64,000 nt of DNA from assembly GCF_040183065.1 (NCBI RefSeq), contig NC_091118.1, positions 213,898,529 through 213,962,528 of the forward strand, read 5' to 3'. Shown here piece after piece: positions 10,219 to 26,404 of this stretch. A program made the position numbers and the translations under genes. A model generated the notes under the pieces. It was not told the DNA's origin, did not search any database, and worked only from the letters and a program-made list of their open reading frames with translations. Origin of the DNA: Periplaneta americana (Eukaryota; Arthropoda; Insecta; Blattodea; Blattidae). Each line of letters opens with the position of its first letter. The stretch's first letter is position 1.

Positions 10219-10978
10219 TACAGGGTGATTCACGAGGATTTATCGTCCCTTACGAAGCTTATTTCCGAAGACATTCTGAGCAAAAAATGTCATATAAACA
10301 TGTGTCCTGAACTCAATGTTTTCAGAATTACGCTAATTTGAATTTGTTTGTAAAATACCATTATTTTTTAGTTTTGAGGGTAAAAGAATATTACAGATAA
10401 AGAATGAACTATTCAGGAGTATCATTTCTTTAATCAGCTAGTATTCTGAAGCTAAAAATGTGTTGTGGATTTCGTAGTTGCTTTATACAGAATTCTTTTT
10501 AATTTTTAACTACAAAATAAATTACGTGTTCTTACGCATTTATCACAACAATTGTTACAAATCACGCCACTCTTGTAAATTCTTCAAGACTGTACATTAG
10601 GATGCATAATTGAACTGTGAAGAATCAAGTTCCTGAAGTCGTATGATTTGTAACAATTTTTGTGATAAGTGCGTAAGAATGATGTAATTTTTAGTTAAAA
10701 ATTGAAAAATAAAATCTGTACAAAGCAATTAACAACACATTTTTAGCTTCAGAACACTAGCCAATTAAAGAAATGACACTTCTGAGTAGTTCATTTTCTA
10801 TTTGTAATATTTTTTTACCAATGAAACTAAAGAAAAAGGTATTTTACTAACAACTTCAAATTAATATAACTCTGAAAATATTGAGATTAGGACAAATGTT
10901 TATATGACATTTTTTGCTCAGAATGTCTTCGGAAATAAGCTCCGTAAGTGATGGTAAATCCTCGTGAATCACCCTGTA
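10219..10978. mobile_element. foldback element with about 360-bp inverted arms
   Basis: Starts TACAGGGTGATTCACGAGG and ends with its reverse complement. The two arms (about 10219-10580 and 10625-10978) match almost throughout with scattered differences (I judge by eye about 85 percent), leaving a loop of only about 40 bases. TA at each end suggests a TA target. No coding capacity. Interrupted relatives lie at 3391-3534 plus 5628-5785. Confidence 0.88.
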
Positions 10979-12179
10979 TACAACATAAGCTATTCCCTCT
11001 GAAAATCTACAGAATGATTTATTTTCCACTCTGTATTTGTTTCATTCTAGATCATACCGTGCACCAAAGCTTAATCGATTTCAAAATTCTATCACCCCCT
11101 GTCAGATCCAAAAAAACGAACATGACAATGGGTGGGCAACTCGTGCTCTCAAAGTGTCAACACAATCTCAGTGCAGGTAGAACGGACTCTGTACTAGCTG
11201 TAGTGTCTGTGTGCGGTTCTTTCATGACACAAGTTCGATCGCGTCTGCAGTAAGTGGCGGCTCGTTTGAAGTGAAAAACAACATAATTCCCAGATCAATT
11301 CCCTTTAGTTACGAATAAAAAGAGAATTTTTTATTAAGTAGAGCGTTAAAACTTGTATTCTATTACACTTTCTTACGAATGGCATTTTATATTACAAATA
11401 AACAGTGAAGGTTTTAGTAAGAAATACTGTCTGCATCTGCTTTAGAACAGCTAAAGGTAAAAATGAGATATCAACAAGGTGAGACTGATATCAAATATCG
11501 TTAGCACGTTGTGCGTACGAGTTACAGAATTGCACGATATATAATCGACTAGCTAAGAACATTTATGGATAAATTTGAAATGTGGCAGTATCATGTAGAA
11601 CATAGACAACTTCACTTTCTTTGACTATAAACTATCTTGAAGAGTGATAAGGAAATCTTCTTATCAAATATAATACCCTACTTCAAGACATACAGCAGAA
11701 TTCACTGCTAAGTTTGGAGAAACAGTGACAATTGGCAAGGAATCGAAATTTTTCTGATATCTTCTTGGCTTATGCCGATTGAAAATCCTGAAAATTTATA
11801 GCATGAATTAATAAATCTACAGAACAGCACGCCACTCAGATTCCAGCAAAATCAGGAATCGAACTGTTCGTAATGTTGACTAAGTCAGAATTTACAAATA
11901 TATTCTTTGCTTCCATATATACTGCATGTGCTTGAGGCAGAGTTTAATACAAGAAAGAAGTGTAAAAGCTCTCAATGTACAGAAAGAGCTTAGAAGTAAG
12001 TTTATTTCATCTGCCGTGACATGTATAAAATACTTCCTTGAATTTGTTATTGCCTGCGAATACAGACTATTACCTTTATGAGAACAGAGGAATACCCTTT
12101 AATGTATAAAGACTTGTAAATTCTAGCGTTCTACGTTTCAAATAAGACATATAATAAGAAATATTAACAAATAGTGTAA
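10979..12179. other. unassigned region with inverted partner at 13.6 kb
   Basis: No gene seen. The segment GGGCAACTCGTGCTC (about 11136) has an inverted counterpart at about 13694 across Helitron copy 2, and both sides also carry ACGAACATGAC. The open frame at 10948-11253 starts inside the foldback element and is not believed. Confidence 0.35.
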
Positions 12180-12310
12180 TCTGTACTAATAATAAATCTG
12201 TAGCCGAAATTTTTCTGGTAATTTTCGATTTCCCAAAAATAATTGGTCCTAACATATATAATTAACCACCCTGAAACCGAAAATCGCTTTTTTTTAATTT
12301 TTTGTTTGTA

Positions 12311-12353
<43 letters not shown>

Positions 12354-13377
12354 ATGTTTGTTACCTTTTCACGCGATAATGGTTGAACGGATTTCGATGA
12401 AAATTGGAATATAAATTAAGTTCGTTGTAACTTAGATTTTAGGCTATATGGCATTGAAAATACATTGTCTAAAAGGGGGGATTATAAGGCGGTCTGAATT
12501 AAATAAATCGAAATATCTCGCTTATTATTGATTTTTGTGAAAAATGTTATATAACAAAAGTTTCTTTAAAAATAATTTGCGATAAGTTTTATTCCTCGAA
12601 AATGTTTGATAGGACTGATATTTAATGAGATAAATGAGTTTTAAAATTAGAATAAGGCCGTGTAATGAATTAAAAAACAAATGACTCCGTCTATAAGGAG
12701 CCTTGGACAGCAACAATCGAAAGCTATGAAAGATAGCCTACAGGGAATGTTTCTGTGTTTGTATGAAGTAATATCGGAAGCTAAATTAACCGATTTGTAT
12801 AATTAATTATTATTTCACCATTGGAAAGTGCAGTTTCTCTAGATGGGCATAATGCTATAATGTTATTACAGAAACTTCTGATATAATATAATGTAATATA
12901 ATATAATATATAATATAATATAATATAATATAATATAATATAATATAATATGTAATATTATATAATATAATTTAAGTTATGTGAAGGGTTCAGAACCATA
13001 GTGGGCCAAGCGCCATTTACTGAATACGTAGAAAACAAGGGTTAAAATTAAGTTATTACCATAATTCAATGTAAACTTATAAGTAAAATAAAATATACAC
13101 ATTAAATCTAAATGATGTCAATCTTCATTAAACTATGGTTGGATATAATAAAAATTAAGAAACATGTTAAAGGAATTGTCATTGCACGAAATGAGTGTCT
13201 CTGGACCAAAATGATCGCATTTTAATTATTTGGATGCAATTTAAATTAAGTAACATATTAAACGATTTATCCTTCTATCAAACACGAATGTTCCCTGGAT
13301 CAAATGTCCTATTTTAATTATGTAATTACTTTATATTTATTTCTAACGGGTGCAGCGGAGCGCACGGGTACGGCTAG
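12180..13377 (+). mobile_element. non-autonomous Helitron, copy 2
   Basis: Begins TCTGTACTAATAATAAATC after A (12179), ends GGTACGGCTAG (CTAG at 13374-13377) before T, with the GTGCAGCGGAGCGCAC hairpin just inside. 1198 bp, inverted relative to copies 1 and 3. Contains a (GTCT)n run at about 12311-12352 and an (ATAAT)n tract at about 12884-12960. The antisense frame at 12525-12716 recurs in copy 3 but is interrupted in copy 1, so it is probably noncoding. Confidence 0.87.
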
Positions 13378-14204
13378 TAATAAATAAGTGTTGCAGCTAC
13401 ATTTGTTGTACCTTGAAAAGGTTGTATTCAGTTTATGTTTCCAGTACTAAACTAATTTACAAAGCTATAAAATAATATAATTTTGATATGTATTCAGTTA
13501 CAGTCTGTATAAAATTATTATAATTATTGTACCAGGCGTCATTCTGAAATTCAAATCGTGGAATAGATATCACGACCACCTGCATGAGCCGCCAGAGCGC
13601 ACCGTGGCTTCTGCAGCGAAACTACAAAGAACTTGTAACTGCTGCAGCTGCTCCGTCTGTCTTTCTCTCTTTTAAGGTTGTTTAGCACTTTGGGAGCACG
13701 AGTTGCCCATCCACGAACATGACCGTTACTGTTTCGAACTCGTGTGCTGCAGCGCAGTTCACTGCTCCTCTCCTTGGGCGGAGGCCGGATTTGCGTTGCT
13801 GCTATGATTAATTAAGCCCGTCGCCATATCTGTCCGCGCAGTGACGAATGTCATTCCCAGATAATTCTAATCCCCGGCCCCGCGTTTTTACAGCAACACA
13901 TTTTTGCAGCAGCGCCGTTTTTTGCTGCAGTCGACGTCGCTTAATGCGATAAGTTCCTTCATTGTAGCTGCCTTATTAATTCAAAGCGTGGACTTGTAAT
14001 TCGCGTCATTTCTTTTCTTCTTCGCTCTGTTTTATTCCCATTCTTCAGCGTCATACAGTCATACCAACTGACTTTGAGCTTCACATCCACAGGGGATCTA
14101 GTCATAGCAGATGACGTGCTATCATTTTTCTTTGTTGCTGTTGATAGTCTGTTTCCTGACACGTGTTTAAGCTAGCAACTTTTATTGAAATAGATTTTAT
14201 TAAC
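13378..14204. other. unique GC-richer block, possible conserved noncoding DNA
   Basis: 13560-14110 is unusually GC-rich for the window, has no other copy, and contains TGATTAATTAAG, GCAGC-rich stretches and CTTATTAATTCAAAG. No convincing coding frame; the minus-strand frame at 13959-14162 has no recognisable features. An enhancer-like element is possible but is inferred from composition alone. Confidence 0.25.
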
Positions 14205-14354
14205 AATCTCATGACTAGAATATTGTACTAAATGGAAATATAAAAATAGGAAATTTATCCTTTGAAGAGGTGGAAAAATTCAAATACCTGAAGTAACAGT
14301 AACAAGATAATACGAATGACACTCTAGGGGAAATTAAACACAGAATAAATATGG
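14205..14354 (+). mobile_element. RTE-like LINE-A fragment, upstream half (interrupted)
   Basis: Matches the LINE-A copy at 24198-25029 (GGAAATTTATCCTTTGAAGAGG region, protein NLSFEEVEKFKYL) just after the catalytic part of the reverse transcriptase. It stops at AATATGG (14348-14354), which is repeated at 15653, where the same LINE-A resumes. The frame is broken by small indels. Confidence 0.8.
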
Positions 14355-15597
14355 AAGTGCAAGATGAGCCAGACATCTATATATATAATTTGAACTGGTA
14401 CTGGAAATTACGGGAAAACGGCTGAACGGATTTTAATAAATGGCTCCTCATTTTGAAGCTTGGAACCCAAAGTTTTTCGGAAAAATAGTAGTTTTCAGTG
14501 AAATGTTAATTTTTCAACATAATTTTCCTATTTTCCAAAATCCATCTGTCGTCAGTTTTGAGAACTAGCTAATTGCATTCACGGGCGACTTGATGCTCGC
14601 TTCACTCCTTCTTTAAAAAGAAGCGAATTGAGCATCAAGTCGGCCGTGTTGCATTTCAGAATAAAACAAAACACACACTACAGTAAACAATATTACACGA
14701 AGGCCATGATCTGCAAGAATGCTGACATATTTAGAGCTCAAATTAAATTGGTTATTAAGAACTTAACTTACTAAAAATAATTTACAGGTTCGATTCTGTT
14801 GTGTGTAATTTTCTGGGTACAGCTGTGTATTGGATATTAAAAACTACAAAACTTGAGGTATTTGATGACATTATTATCATTAGAAATGAAATATTATTGT
14901 AGTTAATGCCAAGTGACTATTTTTCATTAATTATACATATTAATGCTATATTGATGATATGAAAGTGAAACGTTTTGGGGTTATATAAGTAGATACAGAG
15001 AATAACTTAAATTAGATTGATTTATATATTTTACTGAGTGGCGGCTATATAGTATATGTTACTGAAAGCTATGAAACTTACGTAAGATAATAATATTATT
15101 AAAAATCAAATATTTTTATAACTATTAATCAATTGGGGTTGGGTCTTTTTCATATATTTAATGGCGGTGTGGTGTAGATATTTATATGCGTGGTTCTCTT
15201 CAGTATTGGCTCGAGAGAATCTTTCATTATTATGGAAGCAAATAACTTTCAGAATGTCTGGTATTCTTCATTGAAAATAAATCTGAAAAATGTTTATTTG
15301 AACGTCTAATGACCTTAGTTTGCAGCATTTGCTGCACAAGCCACTAGTTATAGATATGATAGAAAAAAAAAGTTACAGTGGTATAGTCATATTAGAAGAA
15401 TCCTAGAACAACGATTACCAAATATGAATATGGAATGGATCCGACCAGAAAGAAGGGAAAAACGACGACCAAAGAAGACTTGGATGGAGGGCGTACTAGC
15501 AGCTATGGATGCTGAAGGATTAGAGCCAGGCCAATGGATGAACAGAGAGGAGTGGCGTTTGGTTTCCGGAAGACGGCGAGAGCTGTTATGACACCGG

Positions 15598-15652
<55 letters not shown>
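14355..15652 (+). mobile_element. LINE-B 3' end inserted in LINE-A, itself split by a Helitron
   Basis: Flanked by the 7-bp duplication AATATGG. Its own sequence is 14355-14375 plus 15348-15652. When the Helitron at 14376-15347 is removed, the frame closes cleanly (VQDEPDIIDMIE, then LQWYSHIRRILEQRLP, ending RRRELL and a stop), which is the C-terminal end of a non-LTR reverse-transcriptase protein. The 3' tail is 13 perfect GATT units (15601-15652). A heavily 5'-truncated insertion. Confidence 0.85.
14376..15347 (+). mobile_element. non-autonomous Helitron of a second family
   Basis: 972 bp. Starts TCTATATATATAATTTG directly after A (14375) and ends CCACTAG directly before T (15348), with a TGCAGC-ATTT-GCTGCA hairpin ending 8 bases before the CTAG. 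Removing it restores the host LINE-B reading frame, which confirms both ends to the base. No coding content recognised; includes a palindromic GACTTGATGCTCGCTTC / GAAGCGAATTGAGCATCAAGTC segment at about 14589-14641. Confidence 0.85.
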
Positions 15653-16191
15653 AATATGGGAGATGCCTGTTATTATTCGGTTGAGGGGCTTTTGTCATCC
15701 AGTGTGCTTATAAAAAACTGAAAATTAGAATTTTTAAAACAGTTACATTACCGGTTGTTCCATATGGTTACGAAACTTGCACTCTCACTTCGAGAGAGGA
15801 ACAGAGGTTAAGGGTTTTCGAGAATAAGGTAGCCTACTTAAGATAATATTTGGGGCTAAGACGGATGAAGTTACAGGAGAAAGTTACATAACGCAGAACT
15901 GCACGCATTGTATTCTTCATCTAAGATAATTAGGAACATTAAATCCAGACGTTTGAGATGGGAAGAGCATGTAGCACGTACGGGTGAATAGGGAAATGCA
16001 TATAGTTAGTTGGAAGACCTGAGGGAAAAATACCTTTGGGAAGGCCGAGACGTAGATGGGAGGATAATATTAAAATGGAGTGGGATATGATGGTAGAGAC
16101 TGGATTAATCTTGCTCAGAATTGAGACTGATGGCGGGCTTATAAGAGGACGGCGATGAACCTCCTGGATCTCTGAAAACCATTTGTAAGTT

Positions 16192-16193
<2 letters not shown>
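15653..16193 (+). mobile_element. RTE-like LINE-A, downstream half and 3' end
   Basis: Continues LINE-A after the LINE-B insertion: residues like GDACYYSVE, TLTSREEQRLRVFENKV, IRNIKSRRLRWE, then RPRRRWEDNIK near the C-terminus, all with frameshifts and stops. Ends in TTTGTAAGT followed by a (AAT)n run at 16194-16231. A dead 5'-truncated copy. Confidence 0.8.
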
Positions 16194-16241
<48 letters not shown>

Positions 16242-16250
16242 CGTCATCTT

Positions 16251-16512
16251 TTTTTTTTAATTTTAGTAGGTTATTTTACGACGCTTTATCAACATCTTAG
16301 GTTATTTAGCGTCTGAATGAGATGAAGGTGATAATGCCGGTGAAATGAGTCCGGGGTCCAGCACCGAAAGTTACCCAGCATTTGCTCATATTGGGTTGAG
16401 GGAAAACCCCGGAAAAAAACCTCAACCAGGTAACTTGCCCCGACCGGGAATCGAACCCGGGCCACCTGGTTTCGCGGCCAGACGCGCTAACCGTTACTCC
16501 ACAGGTGTGGAC
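16251..16512 (-). mobile_element. tRNA-derived SINE-1, full-length-like copy
   Basis: Flanked by the 10-bp duplication TCGTCATCTT (16241-16250 and 16513-16522). On the minus strand the head (16512 downwards) has an A-box region CTGTGGAGTAACGG and a B box GGGTTCGATTCCCGG, followed by the body with TTGAGGTTTTTTTCCGGGG and a tail containing TCGTAAAATAACC. The same family is at 38673-38924 (+) and, truncated, at 62107-62283 (+). Confidence 0.88.
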
Positions 16513-16580
16513 TCGTCATCTTCATTAGCCTCATGTGATACGCATGTATCGGGTTTCCAAAGGCTAAATCTTTCCCTCTG

Positions 16581-21725
<5,145 letters not shown>

Positions 21726-21794
21726 TTTCCCTCTGATAGATGGCTACAGGCAAAATTCGTAGTTATTTTTCGCCCAAGGTGAGTATCGAAGTAA

Positions 21795-22018
21795 AGTCAT
21801 CATCATAAACTTCAAGGTTTGGACCTAATGACCCGTTCAGTCTCCAGGACTTCTCTGATCTCTCCATCGTTTTCTCGGTCTTCTACGTGTTCTTCGTCCC
21901 ACTGGTTTGTATGTCCACATTCTTATTGGTAGTCGTCCGTCGTCCACTCCTTCAACGTGTCTTAGCCAATTCAATCTATAATTCTTAATTTTGTCTGTTA
22001 TGCATTCAACGTTTAATT
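21795..22018 (-). mobile_element. RTE-like LINE 3' end, 5'-truncated
   Basis: On the minus strand it encodes NWLRHVEGVDDGRLPIRMWT and then RRTRRRPRKRWRDQ, a typical C-terminus of RTE/BovB-like LINE proteins, ending in a short (ATG)n tail. Flanked by GTATCGAAGTAA (21783-21794 and 22019-22030). Confidence 0.75.
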
Positions 22019-22189
22019 GTATCGAAGTAAGTAAAATACTAAATGCTACCCATTTATTTGTTTCGTCGTCCACTCCTTCAACGTGTCTTAGCCAATTCAA
22101 TCTATAATTCTTAATTTTGTCTGTTATGCATTCAACGTTTAATTGTATCGAAGTAAGTAAAATACTAAATGCTACCCATTTATTTGTTT
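21938..22189. repeat. 126-bp tandem duplication, two units
   Basis: Units 21938-22063 and 22064-22189 are essentially identical. Each holds the truncated 5' part of the LINE, its target duplication and 33 bases of flank, so the duplication happened after the LINE inserted and is recent. Confidence 0.9.
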
Positions 22190-22331
22190 AATTTTAACGT
22201 ACTTCCTCTAAAAGACGCCTAACAGATAAAGTACACTAGACAATTTTAATGTAGGCCTACTGTTTCAGAAACAAAAAATGGCTCTACTCTTGAAACTTCT
22301 TACATACTTCATACTTCGGCATCAACTCCTT

Positions 22332-22440
22332 TGATTTGATTATCTGGTTGGGTTCTTCCGAGGTTTTCCCCAATAAAAAGGCAAATGCCGGGTAATCTTT
22401 TGGCGAATCCTCGGATCTCACCTCATCTCATTACATCTCG
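22332..22440 (+). mobile_element. SINE-2 fragment, 5'-truncated
   Basis: GATTATCTGGTTGGGTT, CCGAGGTTTTCCCCAA and GGTAATCTTTTGGCGAATCC match the body of the SINE at 46425-46685. The tRNA head is missing. Confidence 0.7.
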
Positions 22441-23055
22441 CCAAAATATTGTAAAATATGGCACAAATTGTAAAAATTGTAGAAAATTACTAAATTGTAA
22501 AACTGTAAAAATTTATAACCTTAGCATAGCTAGTATTAAGCTATGGTAGTGAAGCGTGGACTGTGAAGAATAAAGATGTCAGTAGAATAGCAGCAAGTGA
22601 GATGAGGTTCATGAGAGCAACAGCTGGATATACTCGCTGGGATCATAAAAAAAATGAGGACATAATGCAAGAACTTCAAATAGAACCCATTATGCAGTAC
22701 ATCAGCAAATATCAACTTCAGTGGAAGGGTCATCTCGAACGAATGAATCGATGCAGAATTCCAAAAGCACTGTTTCATTACCATCCGTATGGCAAAAGAT
22801 CTCTAGGCCGTCCAGAGAAGAGATGGACTGAAAATTCTAGTTTGAGACCGTAACAGGCCACTTGGCCTAATACTTGTTAGGAAGATGATGATGATGATAA
22901 AAATTTATAAAAATTGTAATTGTAATATTGTAAAATTTTGACTTGTTCCACATCTTAAAGCTTCATTGCTCATATAAGATCTATGGAATAAAATGAATGA
23001 ATGTATGAATGAATGAATGAATGAATGAATGAATGAATGAATGAATGAATGAATG
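22441..23055 (+). mobile_element. LINE 3' end with (GAAT)n tail, interrupted
   Basis: ATTGTAAAA-rich sequence, then GACTTGTTCCACATC ... ATCTATGGAATAAAATG and a (GAAT)n tail (22989-23055). The 3' sequence resembles that of the LINE ending at 31.5 kb (GACTTGTTCCATATTC...). Another LINE is inserted at 22519-22898. Confidence 0.6.
22519..22898 (+). mobile_element. RTE-like LINE 3' end inserted in another LINE tail
   Basis: Flanked by a 12-bp duplication AAAAATTTATAA (22507-22518 and 22899-22910). Encodes SEAWTVKNKDVSRIAASEMR, then LQWKGHLERMNRCRIPKALF and KRSLGRPEKRW: the C-terminal part of an RTE-like protein, with a stop at about 22853 and a (GAT)n tail. 5'-truncated; the frame is still largely open, so it is relatively young. 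Confidence 0.82.
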
Positions 23056-23056
23056 A

Positions 23057-23571
23057 AAACCTTTAACAATGGTTCAACCCAGTCTGCTGTCGAAAAATCT
23101 GAAAGTTAGAATTTATAAAACAGTTATATTACCGGTTGTTCTGTATGGTTGTGAAACTTGGACTCTCACTTTGAGAGAGGAACAGAGATTAAGGATGTTT
23201 GAGAATAAGGTGCTTAGGAAAATATTTGGGGCTAAGAGGGATGAAGTTACAGGAGAAAGTTACACAACACAGAACTGCACGCATTGTGTTCCTCACCTGA
23301 TATAATTAGGAACATTAAATCCAGACGTTTGAGATGGGCAGGGCATGTAGCACGTATGGGCGAATCCAGAAATGCATGTAGAGTGTTAGTTGGGAGGCCG
23401 GAGGGAAAAAGACCTTTAGTGAGGCCGAGACGTAGGTGGGAAGATAATATTAAAATGGATTTGAGGGAGGTGGGATATGATGGTAGAGACTGGATTAATC
23501 TTGCTCAGGATAGGGACCGATGGCGGGCTTATGTGAGGGTGGCAATGAACCTCCGGGTTCCTTAAAGTAAG
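23057..23571 (+). mobile_element. LINE-A 3' end
   Basis: Encodes LKVRIYKTVILPVVLYGCET, TLTLREEQRLRMFENKVLRK, then IRNIKSRRLRWAGHVARMG and RRRWEDNIKMDLREVGYDGR, with one frameshift near 23285 and a stop after NLRVP. Ends CTCCGGGTTCCTTAAAGTAAGT, the shared LINE-A 3' end. 5'-truncated beside the (GAAT)n tail. Confidence 0.85.
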
Positions 23572-24197
23572 TATTATTTTAATAGAATTAAAGGAAGTAT
23601 TTCATAACGAATGCAAAAACCAAGAAATTACGAAATTAATCTGGAATAAGATCAAAAGAGTTATTATTAAACAACCACGATACAGCACGACAATACCGAT
23701 TATGACAATTCATAGCAAGCATTCCGATAGCTATGTGCTGGCGTGCTGGCTGGGTCTGTACATGTAATAAACTAATATATTGAAAGTTAAGTTTTTCACA
23801 GAAATAGTAAAAACAACCAATAGATAAAATAAATAAAAAAGATTAAATGAAATCAAAGATACATTACTACTATTGCTTTTACTACCACAAGAGGAACTGA
23901 TTATATCAAAACTATTATTCTTTATTATTTTAACACTTATGTACTTATAAAATGCTTGTCTTGCTAGTTAAGCCATTGTGTAACTATGCAAGGTTTCAAC
24001 TTCGTTCAGGAAGGCGCTAATGCATTAATTTGCAGCGACGTCGTCAGATTGCGCTGCTGTTATCCCACTTGACTGGCCTTCACGCTCTATTGACATAGAA
24101 AGTCGCTTCAATTCCACTTCTCCTTGTCCTGATGACCTCAAGCTCCACTAGTAATCTTCTGTTTCAAAATAAAGATAATCTGCTGTTTCTACAAGTT
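23572..24197. other. unassigned AT-rich region
   Basis: No gene, repeat pair or element end recognised. Confidence 0.4.
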
Positions 24198-25029
24198 TTA
24201 TCTTCGTCTATGCGGATGACGTGAATATGTTAGGAGAAAATCCACAAACGATTAGGGAAAACACGGGAATTGTACTGGAAGCAAGTAAAGAGATAGGGTT
24301 GGAAGTAAATCCCGAAAAGACAAAGTATATGGTTATGTCTCGTGACGAGAATATTGTACGAAATGGAAATATAATAATTGGAAATTTATCTTTTGAAGAG
24401 GTGGAGAAGTTCAAATATCTTGGAGCAACAGTAACAAATATAAATGACACTCGGGAAGACATTAAACACAGAATAAATATGGGAAATGCCTGTTATTATT
24501 CGGTTGAGAATCTTTTATCATCCAATCTGCTGTCAACAAATCTGAAAGTTAGAATTTATAAAACAGTTATATTACCAGTTGTTCTTTATGGTTGTGAAAC
24601 TTGGACTCTCACTTTGAGAGAGAAGCATAGGTTAAGGGTATTTGAGAATTAGGTGATTAGGAAAATATTTGGGGCTAAGAAGGATGAAGTTACAGGAGAA
24701 TGGAGAAAGTTACACAACACAGAACTGCACGCATTATATTCTTCACCTGACATAATTAGGAACATTAAATCCAGACTTTGAGATGGGCAGGGCATGTAGC
24801 ACGTATGGGCGAATTTAGAAATGCATATAGAGTATTGGTTGGGAGGCCGGAGGGAAAAAGACCTTTAGGGAGGCCGATACGTAGATGGGAGGATAATATT
24901 AAAATGGATTTGAGGGAGGTGGGATATGATGATAGAGACTGGCTTAATCTTGCTCAGAATAGGGACCAATGGCGGGCTTATGTGAGGGCGGCAATGAACC
25001 TCCGGGTTCCTTAAAAGCAAGTAAGTAAG
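24198..25029 (+). mobile_element. LINE-A fragment from the reverse-transcriptase YADD motif to the 3' end
   Basis: Begins at the catalytic motif ([20 protein letters not shown]), continues through NPEKTKYMVMSRDENIV and NLSFEEVEKFKYLGATVT, then LKVRIYKTVILPVVLYGCET, and ends RAAMNLRVP stop plus (GTAA)n. A stop at about 24651 and a one-base loss near 24776 break the frame. Its first 100 bases overlap the end of the long copy at the right edge of the window, so the two together cover most of the family. Confidence 0.88.
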
Positions 25030-25194
25030 TATCTCCTCAATATGCATTGTAATGGCGGTATCCATAACAGTCACTCTTCAGTATTGTTGTGTCGAAACTG
25101 TAATGCTTAAACTTAGTTAAATCGGGTTTTAATAAGAGATGTCCTAGCAAAATATTAACGAGGGAAATATGTTTGTTGTTTTGATTCGCGTAGG

Positions 25195-25870
25195 ATTGGT
25201 TGAAATTCGTTTGATTAATTTCGTTTGATTGTATGGTTCGGTTGCGTGATTTGGATTGGATATCATTTCTTAGGATTCATTCTTTCTGGTTTGAACAGTT
25301 GAATCAGTTGTTTGCTCGTTCGTTTCGATTGGTTGCCTTGTTTGGATTGGATTCGTTAGGCTTTGTTCACCTTGGTTTGTTTATTTTTCGTTTGGATTGG
25401 TTGCTTGGTTTGGATTCGTTAGGCTTTGTTCACCTCGGTTTGTTTGTTTTTCGTTTGGATTGGTTGCTTGGTTTGGATTCGTTAGGCTTTGTTCACCTTG
25501 GTTTGTTTGTCTGTTCGTTTGGATTGGTTGCTTGGTTTGGATTCGTTAGGCTTTGTGTACTTTGGTTTTACTAGTTGATTGGTTGATTTGTTCGTTCGTT
25601 TGGATTGATTTAGATTGGATTAGATTCATTGTGGTTTGTTTTTTTTCGGTTTGTTTAATTGATTGGTTGGTTTTTTCGTTCGTTTGGATGGCTGTTTGTT
25701 TGGATGAGATTCGTTAGAGTTTATTTTCTTTGGTTTAATTAATTGATTACTGTGTTTATTCGTTCGTTTGAATTGATTGTATGGTTTGTATTGGATTTGA
25801 TTATTTGCTTTTCGTTATCTTTAATTTCATTAGGTTAGTTTTTTTTAAGTTCGTTTAGATTGGTTGATTG
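25195..25870 (+). repeat. GATTGGTTTG-rich minisatellite with a 63-bp core
   Basis: Near-perfect 63-bp units start at 25349, 25412, 25475 and 25539 (GGATTCGTTAGGCTTTGTTC...). They decay on both sides into a degenerate TTGGATTGGTTG pattern. The unit is 21 codons long, so one frame stays open (LDSLGFVHLGLFVFRLDWLL); with no other sign of a gene I treat it as noncoding. Confidence 0.85.
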
Positions 25871-26223
25871 CTTTTGCATTATAGGCATATACAGTATAAT
25901 ATAGTCGTAACTAAACTTCAGAACCAGTTCTTGACGAAGAACTATTGATCGTGGGAACGAGAAACTTAATGTGGAGATTTTGGAGAGCATGCGGAAGAGA
26001 AAAATGGACAAAAACTAATGGGCGAGGTGAAAATGTTTGTGTCACGTGGTTTTAACCGCTGCGTAATGCGTAATCGAAACAGGTTTTATTATGAAAGTCA
26101 TAGTCTGTACCTACCTCACACCGAATCTGGTGCTCTAGAATCAATAGTTCTCCGCTGACATAGTTGAATTATAACACCTCGCATATGGATCCATTAATTT
26201 TGACTAAATGCTATATGGATATC

Positions 26224-26404
26224 ACAGTCTAGTATATACATTCGCGAAGCTCAATACGTAGTAAATATGCAAACATTAGATAGTTGCTCACCACTAGGAT
26301 CGCTAATATCGCCTCATTACAGGCAATGCAAAATAGAACAGTCACAGTCTATTGTTTCTAGCACCCTCAAACCTCAAGCTTCGTGACTGTATATAGTAGA
26401 CTGT
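26224..26404. mobile_element. 181-bp MITE
   Basis: 28-bp terminal inverted repeats (ACAGTCTAGTATATACA ... CGAAGCT) with three mismatches between the ends. No coding capacity. The sequence resembles small MITEs I recall from several insects; superfamily not assigned. Confidence 0.75.
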
